DNA from: Marinomonas algicola
Lineage (GTDB): Bacteria; Pseudomonadota; Gammaproteobacteria; Pseudomonadales; Marinomonadaceae
DNA length: 64,000 nt
Reading direction: 5' to 3'
Assembly: GCF_014805825.1 (NCBI RefSeq)
Contig: NZ_CP061941.1
Span: 2,418,001 to 2,482,000 of the forward strand
Below, piece after piece: positions 53,250-62,849 of the stretch. Made by a program: the position numbers and the translations under genes. The notes beneath the pieces were generated by a model that saw nothing but the letters and a program-made list of their open reading frames with translations, was not told where the DNA came from and did not search any database. Each line of letters opens with the position of its first letter. Position 1 is the first letter of the stretch.

Positions 53250-54890
53250 TTATTTTTTCAAAATACTTAATGCAACCGCTTCTGCTACTTTTATACCATC
53301 TATGCCGGCTGACAAAATCCCACCGGCATAACCTGCACCCTCACCAGAAGGATACAAGCCCGTGGTATTCATACTCACAAAGTCTTTATTTCGTCGAATG
53401 CTAACAGGGGAAGAGGTACGAGTCTCAATACCAGTTAAAATGGCGTCATTCATAGCAAAGCCTTTAATTTGACGATCAAAAACCAGTAAAGCTTCTCTCA
53501 TCGCATCCACAGCGAATGTCGGTAAAGCCTTGGATAAGTCCGTTAATTTAACACCTGGTTTATATGAGGGTTCAACAGAACCAAGCCCTGTGGAGGGAAC
53601 ACCCTTTAAAAAATCACCAACTAACTGGGCAGGCGCATTATAGTTTTCACCGCCCATGGTAAACGCCAATGATTCTAACTGACGCTGCAAGTCAACACCC
53701 GCTAAAACGTGCTCTGGGTAATCTTTCTTAGGATCAATGCCGACAACAATAGCGGAATTTGCGTTACGCTCGTTACGAGAATATTGAGACATACCATTTG
53801 TCACAACACGCTCACCTTCTGACGTAGCCGCAACAACGGTTCCACCAGGACACATACAAAAACTGTACACACTGCGTCCATTCTCACAATGATGAACTAA
53901 TTTGTAATCGGCCGCTCCAAGAATTGGATGGCCTGCTTGCACACCAAAACGCCCGTCATCTATTACCGATTGAGGGTGTTCAATACGAAAACCAATTGAG
54001 AAAGGTTTCGCTTCCATATACACGCCTTCGTCCAAAAGCATCTGAAAGGTGTCTCTAGCACTGTGACCAATCGCCAACACAAGATGATTCGTTGGTAACA
54101 CTTCCCCAGAAGACAAAGTCACACCCGTCAATCGACCTTGGTCGGAGCCTTCTTCATGCTCTCGATGTATTTTCTCAACCTTAGAGTTAAACCGTATTTC
54201 ACCGCCCAAACTAACAATCTCAGCACGGATGTTTTCAACCATCTTAACTAGTTTGAAGGTACCAATATGCGGCTTACTAACATATAAAATTTCTTCAGGC
54301 GCTCCAGACTTAACAAATTCTTCCATTACTTTACGGCCAAGGAAACGCTTATCTTTTACCTGACTCCAAAGCTTTCCATCAGAGAATGTACCTGCTCCCC
54401 CTTCACCAAACTGAACATTAGATTCTTTATTCAACTTCCTATCACGCCATAACCCCCACGTATCCTTAGTTCGCTGACGCACATCTTGGCCTCGCTCTAA
54501 AACGATCGGTTTTAATCCCATTTGAGCCAGTAACAATGCCGCCATAATGCCACACGGACCAAACCCCACAACAACGGGTCTTAACTGCTCTGCCATGGGA
54601 AAATTTTCTTCTGCTTTCGCAACAAAATGATAGGATGTATCTGGGGTCGGTTTAACCACATGACTATCAGCAAATCTTTGAAGAACCTTTTTTTCAACGG
54701 ACTCATTAAGCTCAACATCTAACTGATACAACAAGATAATATTGCCTTTTTTACGGGCATCATAACTTCTTTTAAATATGGTAAAGCCAATTAAATCACT
54801 TGCTTCAATATCTAAAGTAGAAACAATGGCGCTATCAAGCTCTTCATCTGTATGATTAAGAGGCAATTTAATATCATTTAGTCGTAACAT
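53250..54890 (-). CDS. FAD-dependent dehydrogenase (COG2509-type)
   Basis: 546 aa from ATG 54890 (the frame opens at TTG six codons earlier). N-terminal extension of about 95 residues, then the dinucleotide-binding motif VVGFGPCGIMAALLLAQMGLKPIVLERG, the FQFGEGGAGTFSDGKL-type stretch NVQFGEGGAGTFSDGKLWS and a C-terminal FAD motif YPSGEGAGYAGGILSAGIDG. Members are widespread and uncharacterised. It is probably monocistronic. Confidence 0.9.
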   Translation of the reverse strand: MLRLNDIKLPLNHTDEELDSAIVSTLDIEASDLIGFTIFKRSYDARKKGNIILLYQLDVELNESVEKKVLQRFADSHVVKPTPDTSYHFVAKAEENFPMAEQLRPVVVGFGPCGIMAALLLAQMGLKPIVLERGQDVRQRTKDTWGLWRDRKLNKESNVQFGEGGAGTFSDGKLWSQVKDKRFLGRKVMEEFVKSGAPEEILYVSKPHIGTFKLVKMVENIRAEIVSLGGEIRFNSKVEKIHREHEEGSDQGRLTGVTLSSGEVLPTNHLVLAIGHSARDTFQMLLDEGVYMEAKPFSIGFRIEHPQSVIDDGRFGVQAGHPILGAADYKLVHHCENGRSVYSFCMCPGGTVVAATSEGERVVTNGMSQYSRNERNANSAIVVGIDPKKDYPEHVLAGVDLQRQLESLAFTMGGENYNAPAQLVGDFLKGVPSTGLGSVEPSYKPGVKLTDLSKALPTFAVDAMREALLVFDRQIKGFAMNDAILTGIETRTSSPVSIRRNKDFVSMNTTGLYPSGEGAGYAGGILSAGIDGIKVAEAVALSILKK

Positions 54891-55029
54891 GGAGGTGGGT
54901 GTACTCAAATTAGTATTAGATGGCAGGACTCAGGAGTTAAAGACCTTATTTAATTCAGCGGCGTAGTTTACCACGAAGGCCTTTAAACCGCTAAGATAAG
55001 TTTTCATCCCTGCCTTCTCAGGCTCTGAC

Positions 55030-55515
55030 TTACATACAATCTTCAATCTCATAGGTTTTCATTGCCTGAGCAGAATTAAGCACAACGTCATCGCCCTCTT
55101 CTTTTCCAAGAAGACACTTTCCTAGTGGTGATGTGATTGAGATTAGGGTAATAGTCTCACGTTTAAGTGTAACTTTCGTCCCACCAGCCACTGGACTAAT
55201 AAAAAAGTATTGCATTTGATTCGATTGATCAATGAGCTTAACCAAACACCCTTCTGCAACAACAGGACGAACCACTTGATACTGAGACTTACGCTTCACA
55301 AACACAGCCAAGTCATTTTCACATTCAATCACCCTTTTGGATTGTCCATGCGCTAGGTAAGATGCCTCAAGGCCAAATGTATCGTATTTGTTTTCAGCAA
55401 CAGACTCTTCATTTGTCGCCTGCTCATACGCTTGTAACGCGGCCTTGTTGGACACAGCAAGCCTTTCTTTTAAACACAACTGAATACTCTCGATCACATC
55501 TTGTTTATTTAACAT
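55030..55515 (-). CDS. GreA/GreB-like C-terminal domain protein
   Basis: 161 aa. An N-terminal helical region (about 1-75) and a C-terminal GreA/GreB fold (about 80-161: VTLKRETITLISITSPLGKCLLGKEEGDDV). The family stretch SPLGxALLGKxxGD is clear. It lacks a full Gre N-terminal coiled coil, so it may regulate RNA polymerase through the secondary channel or do something else. A four-gene chromosomal neighbourhood gives no further clue. Confidence 0.8.
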   Translation of the reverse strand: MLNKQDVIESIQLCLKERLAVSNKAALQAYEQATNEESVAENKYDTFGLEASYLAHGQSKRVIECENDLAVFVKRKSQYQVVRPVVAEGCLVKLIDQSNQMQYFFISPVAGGTKVTLKRETITLISITSPLGKCLLGKEEGDDVVLNSAQAMKTYEIEDCM

Positions 55516-55566
55516 TTTCGATTCAACAACTTAATTACCCATCAAGATAAACTATTCTGCACAAAC

Positions 55567-55593
55567 AATAATGGCGCCATAAGCGCCATTATT
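55567..55593 (-). terminator. Hairpin after the SlyD-like gene
   Basis: AATAATGGCGC-CATAA-GCGCCATTATT, 11-base stem. It lies just downstream of the SlyD-like stop on the minus strand; the T-tract is imperfect. Confidence 0.65.
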
Positions 55594-55618
55594 CACACCA
55601 GGTAGTTTTTACGCTGGC

Positions 55619-56101
55619 TTAGTGCTGATGACCGCCCTCACCATGAACATGACCGTGTTCCAATTCTTCTGGAGAAGCTTCACGTACATCGATGATTTCA
55701 ACATCAAATTTTAGTGTTTTACCCGCCAATGGGTGATTTCCATCTAAAGTAACGCCTTCATCCCCTACGGCAATAACTGTTACAGGCTGCTCACCACCTG
55801 GGGTTTGAGCCATAAATTGCATACCGATTTCAATAACATCCACACCTTGAAAGTTTTCACGAGGAACTTCTTGAACCATTTCAGGATAAACAGGACCATA
55901 AGCTTCTTCAGGAGAAACAGAAACAGATTCTTTATCACCTGCTTTCTTACCTTGTAATGCTTTATCAAGGCCTTCAATAATATTTTGCGCACCACTCAAA
56001 AACACCAATGGCTCTTGACCAATTGAGGAATCTAATTCAGTACCTTCTTCGTCAACCAATGTATAATGCATGCTTACTACGGTATTTGACGCTATTTGCA
56101 T
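55619..56101 (-). CDS. slyD: SlyD-like FKBP-type peptidyl-prolyl isomerase
   Basis: 160 aa. FKBP domain with the IF insert: VVSMHYTLVDEEGTELDSS, QNIIEGLDKALQGKKAGDKESVSV, EEAYGPVYPEMVQEVPRENF. It ends in a short His-rich metal-binding tail (HGHVHGEGGHQH), shorter than in E. coli SlyD. A folding chaperone and possibly a nickel donor. Confidence 0.92.
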   Translation of the reverse strand: MQIASNTVVSMHYTLVDEEGTELDSSIGQEPLVFLSGAQNIIEGLDKALQGKKAGDKESVSVSPEEAYGPVYPEMVQEVPRENFQGVDVIEIGMQFMAQTPGGEQPVTVIAVGDEGVTLDGNHPLAGKTLKFDVEIIDVREASPEELEHGHVHGEGGHQH

Positions 56102-56348
56102 TGCTATCTCCTTCTTTTATTTATAAGTAGCAGGAACGAGACTTTTATTAAGTAAAAGCCCACTCAAAAATAGCGAGACTTCACGCACCTTGATAATAAG
56201 AACCCCCATAATAACGTCCCAAATCGCCAATAACCACCTTGAATGGCACTTTTTCTTTAAGAAACCGTTAAATTCAACAAATACCCAACCGAACAAAAAT
56301 AGGTATCAGCCCGCCAACCACAACGCCCTGGTCATTTTGTGGTCAAAA

Positions 56349-56375
56349 AAAATCCCAGACAAAGCTGGGATTTTT
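56349..56375 (-). terminator. Terminator of cysN
   Basis: AAATCCCAG-ACAAAG-CTGGGATTT with T-runs on both strands. The remaining 300-base gap (56102-56401) holds no gene. Confidence 0.88.
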
Positions 56376-56401
56376 CAAACGAAACCGAATTAAGTAAACG
56401 G

Positions 56402-58015
56402 TTATAAGCGAACCGTCTCTATCACACTGAAGACGATATCATCCAATCTTTCTTCAGTAACATGGGAGTCAGCCAACGCTTCATTCTCAATAATAACGGT
56501 TAAACCTGTTTTTCTCAAAAGCGCCACATCAGATTCTGTGGCATTTTTCTTCACGATAGCCACAATGCCTTTATTAAGCAAAACCCGTTCAATTAGCTCA
56601 ACTTGAGAAAACGCATTTTTAGACAAGGAGATGACCGCGGGTTTTTGACCTAAACGAGCCGCTCTATCTTCCGCTGTAACGACAGTGTTTGCATCAAGAT
56701 CGGCAACCGCCTCTTCAGCCATTGCAGCACCAACAGTCACGTTTGTTAAACGATCAATAACAATGATAGCACCAGTAAAACGACTCTCTACGTATGAATC
56801 GAACGCAACGGGGGCATCAAACTGAATGACACATTCAGCAATACCATTTAGCTCGAGCTGGTCGATGTCACTTTTTTCTAACGTATTCACATCAACACGA
56901 TGCTCAAAATGATGCACTTTACCTGGAACAGATTGCGTACCCACTTTAAAGTTGTACAATTTACCTGGAATCAATGGATGTTCTGCCATCCAAACGATTG
57001 AAGCTCTTAACGTAGTAGCCATTAAAGGTTCTTTACCTTTATGAGCCAACATATCACCGCGACTTACATCAATTTCATCTTCCAATGTAAGCGTAACAGC
57101 TTGGCCTGATTTGGCCGCCTCCAAATCACCATCATACGTAACAATGGCCTTCACTTTACTGGATTTACCAGATGGCAGGGCAACCACCTCATCACCCGGC
57201 TTAACTTGACCTGCCGCAACCGTTCCAGAAAACCCTCTGAAATCAAGGTTTGGTCTGTTGACATATTGCACAGGAAAACGAAAAGCATCGCTTCTTACAT
57301 CTCGATTAATTTTAACATCTTCAAGGATATTCATTAATGAACCGCCTTGGTACCAAGGCATATTTTCTGAAGGGTTAACTACGTTATCTCCCTTCAAAGC
57401 CGACAAAGGAACAAACTGAACATCATCGGTAGCGCGATTACCAAGCTGCTGATTAAAAGCCAAATAATCAGATTTTATTTCATTATATCTTTCTTCTGAG
57501 AATTCAACTAAATCCATCTTATTAATTGCAATGACCAGATGCTTAATACCCAATAAAGCGGCGATATAGCTATGACGCTTAGTTTGTGTTTGCACCCCAT
57601 AACGCGCATCAATCAGAATAATAGCGAGATCAGACGTTGAAGCCCCAGTCGCCATGTTGCGCGTATATTGCTCATGTCCAGGCGTATCCGCAATAATAAA
57701 TTTACGCTTTTCAGTAGAAAAATAACGATAAGCAACGTCAATAGTAATGCCTTGCTCACGCTCTGCCTGCAAACCATCCACTAGTAAAGCCAAATCAACT
57801 TCTTCACCCTGAGTGCCGGACTTCTTACTATCACGCTTGACCGCTTCCATATGATCTTCAAAAATCAGCTTTGAATCATGAAGTAAGCGACCAATAAGGG
57901 TACTTTTACCATCATCGACGTTACCGCACGTCAATAAACGCAACATATCTTTTTCTTCATGCTGCTTTAAATAACTCAATATATCTTTATTAATTAATTC
58001 TGACTGATGAGACAT
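56402..58015 (-). CDS. cysN: Sulfate adenylyltransferase subunit 1
   Basis: 537 aa GTPase subunit. P-loop GNVDDGKSTL (about 31-40), DTPGHEQYTRNM, NKMDLVEFSEE and later elongation-factor-like domains. There is no fused CysC kinase; after the EF-Tu-like domains the C-terminal 100 residues (VISLSKNAFSQVELIERVLLNKGI) form an extra segment. It drives APS synthesis together with CysD. Confidence 0.95.
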   Translation of the reverse strand: MSHQSELINKDILSYLKQHEEKDMLRLLTCGNVDDGKSTLIGRLLHDSKLIFEDHMEAVKRDSKKSGTQGEEVDLALLVDGLQAEREQGITIDVAYRYFSTEKRKFIIADTPGHEQYTRNMATGASTSDLAIILIDARYGVQTQTKRHSYIAALLGIKHLVIAINKMDLVEFSEERYNEIKSDYLAFNQQLGNRATDDVQFVPLSALKGDNVVNPSENMPWYQGGSLMNILEDVKINRDVRSDAFRFPVQYVNRPNLDFRGFSGTVAAGQVKPGDEVVALPSGKSSKVKAIVTYDGDLEAAKSGQAVTLTLEDEIDVSRGDMLAHKGKEPLMATTLRASIVWMAEHPLIPGKLYNFKVGTQSVPGKVHHFEHRVDVNTLEKSDIDQLELNGIAECVIQFDAPVAFDSYVESRFTGAIIVIDRLTNVTVGAAMAEEAVADLDANTVVTAEDRAARLGQKPAVISLSKNAFSQVELIERVLLNKGIVAIVKKNATESDVALLRKTGLTVIIENEALADSHVTEERLDDIVFSVIETVRL

Positions 58016-58119
58016 TACTTACTCCAAAACCTTACTCTGTCAATTAGGCCTTTCATACAACATACAGGTCATTAGTAGTAAAACCCTGCAATACTGAAGA
58101 TTGAAAACCACGTTAAATG

Positions 58120-59031
58120 TTAGAAATAACCCTGCTTTTTCTTCTCTTCCATCGAACCAGACGAATCATGATCTATCATTCGCCCCTGCCTCTCAGAGCT
58201 TTTTGTAAGCAGCATTTCTTGGATAATTTCAGGAAGTGTATCGGCTTCAGATTCTACGGCACCCGTAAGTGGGTAGCACCCAAGAGTTCTAAAGCGAACC
58301 GGTTTCATCATAGGTTTTTCATTTTCATGCAACGGCATACGTTCGTCATCAACCATGATTAATGTGCCATCACGCTCTACAACCGGACGCTCTTTTGCAA
58401 AATACAGAGGAACAATATCGATATTTTCTAGGTAAATGTATTGCCATATATCCAATTCAGTCCAGTTTGATAAAGGGAACACTCGAATACTTTCACCTTT
58501 ATTCACTTTACCGTTATAGATATTCCACAATTCTGGACGTTGGTTTTTAGGATCCCAGCGATGTTGCTTATCACGAAAGGAATACACACGCTCTTTCGCT
58601 CGAGACTTCTCTTCATCACGTCTTGCGCCACCGAACGCGGCATCAAAACCGTATTTATCTAAGGCCTGTTTTAGACCTTGTGTTTTCATTACATCAGTAT
58701 GCTTTGAGCTACCATGAGTAAACGGGCCAATACCCTGAGCCAGGCCTTCAGGGTTCTGATGAACCAATAATTCCAAGCCTAATTTCGCAACCAATTGATC
58801 ACGGAAGGCAATCATTTCCTTAAATTTCCAACCAGTATCAACGTGCAATAAAGGGAAAGGAGGTTTGCCTGGGTAAAAAGCCTTCATTGCAAGATGCAAC
58901 ATCACAGCCGAATCTTTACCGATAGAATAAAGCATTACAGGATTATCAAACTCTGCCGCCACTTCACGGATGATGTGAATACTCTCAGCTTCAAGCTGCT
59001 TTAGATGAGTGAGTCTAGCCTCTGTTGTCAT
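58120..59031 (-). CDS. cysD: Sulfate adenylyltransferase subunit 2
   Basis: 303 aa from ATG 59031 (MTTEARLTHLKQLEAES), matching family length (302). ATP-PP loop YSIGKDSAVMLHLAMKAF, conserved GARRDEEKSRAKERVYSFRD and RTLGCYPLTGAVES. First step of assimilatory sulfate reduction; 104 bases separate it from cysN. No CysC, CysH or CysI lies in the window. Confidence 0.97.
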   Translation of the reverse strand: MTTEARLTHLKQLEAESIHIIREVAAEFDNPVMLYSIGKDSAVMLHLAMKAFYPGKPPFPLLHVDTGWKFKEMIAFRDQLVAKLGLELLVHQNPEGLAQGIGPFTHGSSKHTDVMKTQGLKQALDKYGFDAAFGGARRDEEKSRAKERVYSFRDKQHRWDPKNQRPELWNIYNGKVNKGESIRVFPLSNWTELDIWQYIYLENIDIVPLYFAKERPVVERDGTLIMVDDERMPLHENEKPMMKPVRFRTLGCYPLTGAVESEADTLPEIIQEMLLTKSSERQGRMIDHDSSGSMEEKKKQGYF

Positions 59032-59046
59032 AATATACTGTCTCAA

Positions 59047-59441
59047 TAAAAGTCATAACTGGTTAGCGTTTATCTTAATAAAACCACTATAGCATATCAT
59101 TAAGTTATAAAAAGAAAACTTATTAGACTTTAAAGGAATATTTATATTAATCTTTTATACACCCATTTCAAATCCGCTCGGTTAACTTTACTGTTAAACA
59201 AGGTTATTAATAAGTTACCCTGACTGATAGCTCTAATATTGATCGTGCACATGACGCCGATAAAACTTTTTGCCTATACATAATAAACCAATCCATCGAG
59301 CCTACCTATCGAACCTACCTATCGAACCCAAGCTGAAAGGCGCGAAGTGCATGAGAAACAAGAAAAGAGTCAAATTCAAAACCCAAAAAAGGTCGATTAA
59401 ATCGACCTTTTATTGACAATCACCAACGCGTATTCAGTATT
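59047..59441. other. Intergenic region upstream of cysD with a 13-base tandem repeat
   Basis: About 395 bases between cysD and the coiled-coil gene, all non-coding as far as I see. CCTACCTATCGAA occurs twice in tandem (59301-59313, 59314-59326). An A+T-rich stretch at 59085-59160 probably holds the cysD promoter. A terminator for the coiled-coil gene lies at 59385-59413. Confidence 0.55.
59385..59413 (-). terminator. Terminator of the coiled-coil gene
   Basis: AAAAAAGGTCGAT-TAA-ATCGACCTTTTA; 29 bases after the 59442 stop on the minus strand. Confidence 0.85.
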
Positions 59442-60425
59442 TTAAGGCGCGTCTGCGTCCAACTGTTGCTGAAGTTGTATTTGTAAAACTTGAGACTCTA
59501 AACGATTTATGGATGTGTTTATTTGAGCTCTAAAAGCATCCACCGAATCGATCGCTTCCTGATGATCTTTTAACGTTTTTTGCACGTCATTCGAAACCAC
59601 TTGCGTAACGGCTTGACTCGGCTTATTAGCTAAAGACGCGACTTGTTTGGATAGATCATCGAGTTTAGCTGTTAACGCTGAAATTGTAGATTCATAAGAT
59701 GAGAGCTGAATAGAGTTGGCTTCCACTCGCCCCTGCAACTCAACCTCTCTGGTATCCAAAGCCGCGGCCGTTTTTTCAAACTGGTCCTGATTTAACGTCA
59801 ACTCAGTTAAAACGCCTTGCTGCGTTGTCTTAATCTCTTCCAGTGCTGAAACAGCGTCAATTAATTGATTATAACCTGCTTCAACTTCATTAAACGCATC
59901 ACCCTGAACAGCAATTAATTTTGCTTGAGTCGATGTTGTTTCTTTTAGTGACGAAATCGTACTGTTGATCGAATCTATATTCGCTTTATTAGACGCAATG
60001 GCTTTTCTATTTGTGTCATAAGACACACCCCACAATTTGCGGATTTCGCTACTGTGGACGCTTAACGTTTCTTCTAAAGTAGACCCTTGTGCATTCGCCG
60101 ACACATCTGCCGCAATTAACTGGTGATCTAAATTTTTCACCTCACTTTTCGTTAGCTGCAATTCGTTTAAGAGCATTTGATTTTGCTCCCATAACCAATA
60201 CCCAGCTCCGCTGGCACCAGCCAAAATCAACAACAATAAAAAATACACACCTCCAAGGCTTGTCTTTTTAGCCGTTGCTCCTGTTGACACACCCGCTGGG
60301 TGAGCCGGTGGTGGATTTAATTTCCGCTTGGTTTGAGAGTTAGCGGTTCGTCTTTCGCTTACTTCATCTTGGTCTAAAGTAAGGCTTGGGATATCTACAT
60401 CATCGTTTCTGGACATCGAGCTCAA
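59442..60425 (-). CDS. Membrane-anchored coiled-coil protein, unknown
   Basis: 327 aa (a second ATG three codons in would also serve). Cytoplasmic Pro-rich N-terminus, one membrane segment (about residues 57-77, LGGVYFLLLLILAGASGAGYWLW), then Leu/Ser/Thr-rich coiled-coil segments to the end (for example IDSINSTISSLKETTSTQAK; ILALTAKLDDLSKQVASLA-like runs). No enzyme motif. It is divergent from sodB. Family not recognised. Confidence 0.8.
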   Translation of the reverse strand: MSSMSRNDDVDIPSLTLDQDEVSERRTANSQTKRKLNPPPAHPAGVSTGATAKKTSLGGVYFLLLLILAGASGAGYWLWEQNQMLLNELQLTKSEVKNLDHQLIAADVSANAQGSTLEETLSVHSSEIRKLWGVSYDTNRKAIASNKANIDSINSTISSLKETTSTQAKLIAVQGDAFNEVEAGYNQLIDAVSALEEIKTTQQGVLTELTLNQDQFEKTAAALDTREVELQGRVEANSIQLSSYESTISALTAKLDDLSKQVASLANKPSQAVTQVVSNDVQKTLKDHQEAIDSVDAFRAQINTSINRLESQVLQIQLQQQLDADAP

Positions 60426-60568
60426 TTTCTTTATCTACAACTAAAGGGAAAATTTAATAACCATACTAATTTTATGAATATAAAATTCATTTTTTCAGTG
60501 CTACTATATAAGCACCATTAACTGCTTGATAACAAGCATTTTTGTATATTAACGCTAGGAGAAAAGAT

Positions 60569-61153
60569 ATGTCTTTCGAATTACCAGCTCTTCCTTACGC
60601 TAAAGATGCTCTAGAGCCTCACATGTCAGTAGAAACACTAGAGTTTCACCATGGAAAACACCATAACACGTATGTTGTTAAATTAAACGGTCTTGTTCCT
60701 GGAACTGAATACGAAGGCAAATCTTTAGAAGAAATCATTGCCGCTGCACCAGCAGGCCCGGTTTTTAACAATGCCGCTCAAATCTGGAATCACACCTTCT
60801 TTTGGAATAGTTTAAACCCAAATGGCGGCGGTGAACCAACAGGTGAATTGGCCGATGCCATCAATGCAAAATGGGGTTCTTTTGAAGCATTCCAAGCTGA
60901 ATTCAACGATAAAGCCGTAAACAACTTCGGTTCAAGCTGGACTTGGTTAGTTAAAAATGCCGCGGGTGAATTAGAAATCGTCAATACTAGCAATGCTGGT
61001 ACACCGTCAACTAATGGCCAAACGGCACTATTAACCGTAGACCTTTGGGAACATGCTTATTACATTGATTATCGCAATGTACGCCCTGACTATCTAAAAG
61101 GTTTCTGGGCGCTTGCTAACTGGGAATTCGCTGCAGCAAACTTCGCCGCTTAA
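60569..61153 (+). CDS. sodB: Iron superoxide dismutase
   Basis: 194 aa from ATG 60569, with AGGAGAAAA ahead. Metal ligands: H27 (FHHGKHHNTYV), His in WNHTFFWN, and Asp and His in DLWEHAYYIDYRN. The length and FHHGKHHNTYV ... NNAAQIWNHTFFW indicate the Fe type. A strong terminator follows (61212-61242). Confidence 0.97.
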   Translation: MSFELPALPYAKDALEPHMSVETLEFHHGKHHNTYVVKLNGLVPGTEYEGKSLEEIIAAAPAGPVFNNAAQIWNHTFFWNSLNPNGGGEPTGELADAINAKWGSFEAFQAEFNDKAVNNFGSSWTWLVKNAAGELEIVNTSNAGTPSTNGQTALLTVDLWEHAYYIDYRNVRPDYLKGFWALANWEFAAANFAA

Positions 61154-61211
61154 TCCTGTTATACGCAGTATAAAAGTGTTTTAAAAGACAATGTAATCTT
61201 TTTAAATGCTT

Positions 61212-61242
61212 AAATAAGCCCCAGTTTGTCTGGGGCTTATTT
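61212..61242 (+). terminator. Terminator of sodB
   Basis: AAATAAGCCCCAG-TTTGT-CTGGGGCTTATTT, 13-base stem; suited to both strands between convergent sodB and the TerB-like gene. Confidence 0.9.
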
Positions 61243-61292
61243 CTTTGAATCCACTCAAAAATAGCGACGATAAAAATGGGGTATTTGAAACA

Positions 61293-61742
61293 TTAAAGCG
61301 CTAACTCTTTTTGCACTTCCAACTTGGTTCGAATAAAGTCTGAATGAGGTACATAAAGCAATTCGCTGATTCTTCTAATACGGTGATCTTCATACTCATC
61401 GAGCTCTAAATCTGCATAGGCAATTCGCCACAAGCATCGCATAATTTCATCTTTATCAGCGCGACTCGCTTGCTCATTAATGACATTGGTATACTTAAAC
61501 ATGTCGTTAGCCATTTTAGACTGAGATCTCGCCTCTTCCAGAATGGCCTCAACTTCCGAATCCAAACCTGTCTGAGCTTTTAAAATCTCGAGTATTTTTT
61601 CTATTTCCCTTTGATCAACCTCATCATCAGACACCATAATTTCGACAAGCACAGTAGCAAGCGCCAAATGATAGGAGACATCACTTTCTTCAGAGGGTGA
61701 TTGTGTTAAGTTTGCAAACATTTTTTTGAGTTCAAAAAGCAT
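61293..61742 (-). CDS. TerB-like protein (tellurite-resistance family)
   Basis: 149 aa from ATG 61742, with GGAG ahead; the frame opens four codons upstream. Helical TerB domain: HLALATVLVEIMVSDDEVDQREIEKILEIL and ADKDEIMRCLWRIAYADLELDEYEDHRIRRISELLYV with the acidic metal-binding segments ASDDEVDQRE and ADLELDEYED. No other ter gene adjoins, so tellurite resistance is unlikely; the role is unknown. Confidence 0.88.
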   Translation of the reverse strand: MLFELKKMFANLTQSPSEESDVSYHLALATVLVEIMVSDDEVDQREIEKILEILKAQTGLDSEVEAILEEARSQSKMANDMFKYTNVINEQASRADKDEIMRCLWRIAYADLELDEYEDHRIRRISELLYVPHSDFIRTKLEVQKELAL

Positions 61743-61884
61743 AATTGGCTCCATTTTTTAGTCATTATAACCAATAACACCGAAGCCCATTGTTTAAAAG
61801 ATGTAAAAATAATGCAACGAAAAACATTGGTAAATTAGATTTTATTAATATAAGATAATCCTAATATTTGATTTAGGTGTAACT

Positions 61885-62289
61885 ATGGAAAATTTTATTT
61901 TACCACTATCCGGTGGGCTATTGATTGGTGTTGCCGCGACCCTTTACCTACTTACAACAGGAAAAGTAGTCGGCATCAGCGGAATTTTTGCTCAAGCATT
62001 ATTCAATAAGGAGAGAGGGCTACCGATACTCTTTATTATCGGACTTATTCTTGGCGGCAGTACCTACGGCAACCTAATCCCTCAACACACTGACTTTCCT
62101 GAAAGCAGAAGTACATTACTTCTCATTATTTCAGGATTACTTGTAGGCTATGGAACTCGATTAGGGCGTGGCTGCACCAGCGGTCATGGTGTCTGCGGAA
62201 TATCAAGGCTGTCACCTCGCTCAATTATCGCGACATTAATTTTTATAACCAGCGCGATCATCACGGTTTATTTTTTTAACAGTATTTAA
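61885..62289 (+). CDS. YeeE/YedE family transporter subunit A
   Basis: 134 aa, four membrane segments. The sulfur-transport signature GRGCTSGHGVCGISRLSPRS with two cysteines lies near residue 90-110. It pairs with the following gene to give a two-gene version of YeeE (TsuA), which imports thiosulfate by passing it along cysteines; PmpAB-like. The spacing is 14 bases. Confidence 0.9.
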   Translation: MENFILPLSGGLLIGVAATLYLLTTGKVVGISGIFAQALFNKERGLPILFIIGLILGGSTYGNLIPQHTDFPESRSTLLLIISGLLVGYGTRLGRGCTSGHGVCGISRLSPRSIIATLIFITSAIITVYFFNSI

Positions 62290-62303
62290 CATAGGAAGAC
62301 GAT

Positions 62304-62729
62304 ATGAAGGCTCTAATTACATTTATTACCGGCTTGCTCTTTGGCGTTGGTTTGGCCTTTTCAGAAATGACCAACCCAGCTGTGGTTATTGGCTTCTTGG
62401 ATATAACAAGAAACTGGAACCCTTCCTTACTCTTTGTGATGGTAGGAGCCATCGCCATTGGATTCATTGGTTACCAAATTCAAAAACGCAGAAAAAAACC
62501 ATTATTCGACTCCAGCTGGTCCATACCAACTCGAAAAGACATCGATTCACCATTAATCATCGGATCAATCTTGTTTGGAATAGGCTGGGGGTTGAGTGGC
62601 TATTGTCCGGGTCCAGGACTGACCGCTCTCATTAACAATCCATCCGAAGGTATTATTTTTGTTATCGCACTCATTTTAGGTAGCGGGTTATTTCAGGTGC
62701 AATCAAAATTACAAACAAAGCCACAATAA
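62304..62729 (+). CDS. YeeE/YedE family transporter subunit B
   Basis: 141 aa, four membrane segments, with LSGYCPGPGLTALI as the second half's signature cysteine stretch (about 100-113) and FSEMTNPAVVIGFLDITRNWNPSLLFVM near the start. Second half of the split transporter; an AGGAAG ribosome binding site precedes it. Substrate probably a sulfur species. Confidence 0.9.
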   Translation: MKALITFITGLLFGVGLAFSEMTNPAVVIGFLDITRNWNPSLLFVMVGAIAIGFIGYQIQKRRKKPLFDSSWSIPTRKDIDSPLIIGSILFGIGWGLSGYCPGPGLTALINNPSEGIIFVIALILGSGLFQVQSKLQTKPQ

Positions 62730-62763
62730 ACCATAGAACAAAGCCATAATGGGGAGTGCTTAA

Positions 62764-62823
62764 ATGAATGGAAACTGTCATGATTCTAAAAGTGACCTAA
62801 TTAATAAAAAAAGCTTGACCTAG
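62764..62823 (+). CDS. Possible 19-aa leader peptide of the decarboxylase gene
   Basis: GGGGAG stands 7 bases before an ATG that opens 19 codons (MNGNCHDSKSDLINKKSLT). It precedes the structured leader of the decarboxylase gene. Short upstream frames are known ahead of some ornithine decarboxylase genes (E. coli speF), but this one shows no arginine or ornithine-linked codon bias. Chance occurrence is possible. Confidence 0.3.
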   Translation: MNGNCHDSKSDLINKKSLT

Positions 62824-62849
62824 AATCATTCTGAAATTAAATTGCGCAC

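Noticed and set aside
59301..59326. CRISPR-like direct repeat upstream of cysD
   Set aside because: Only two 13-base units in tandem with no spacer; not a CRISPR array. No array was seen anywhere.
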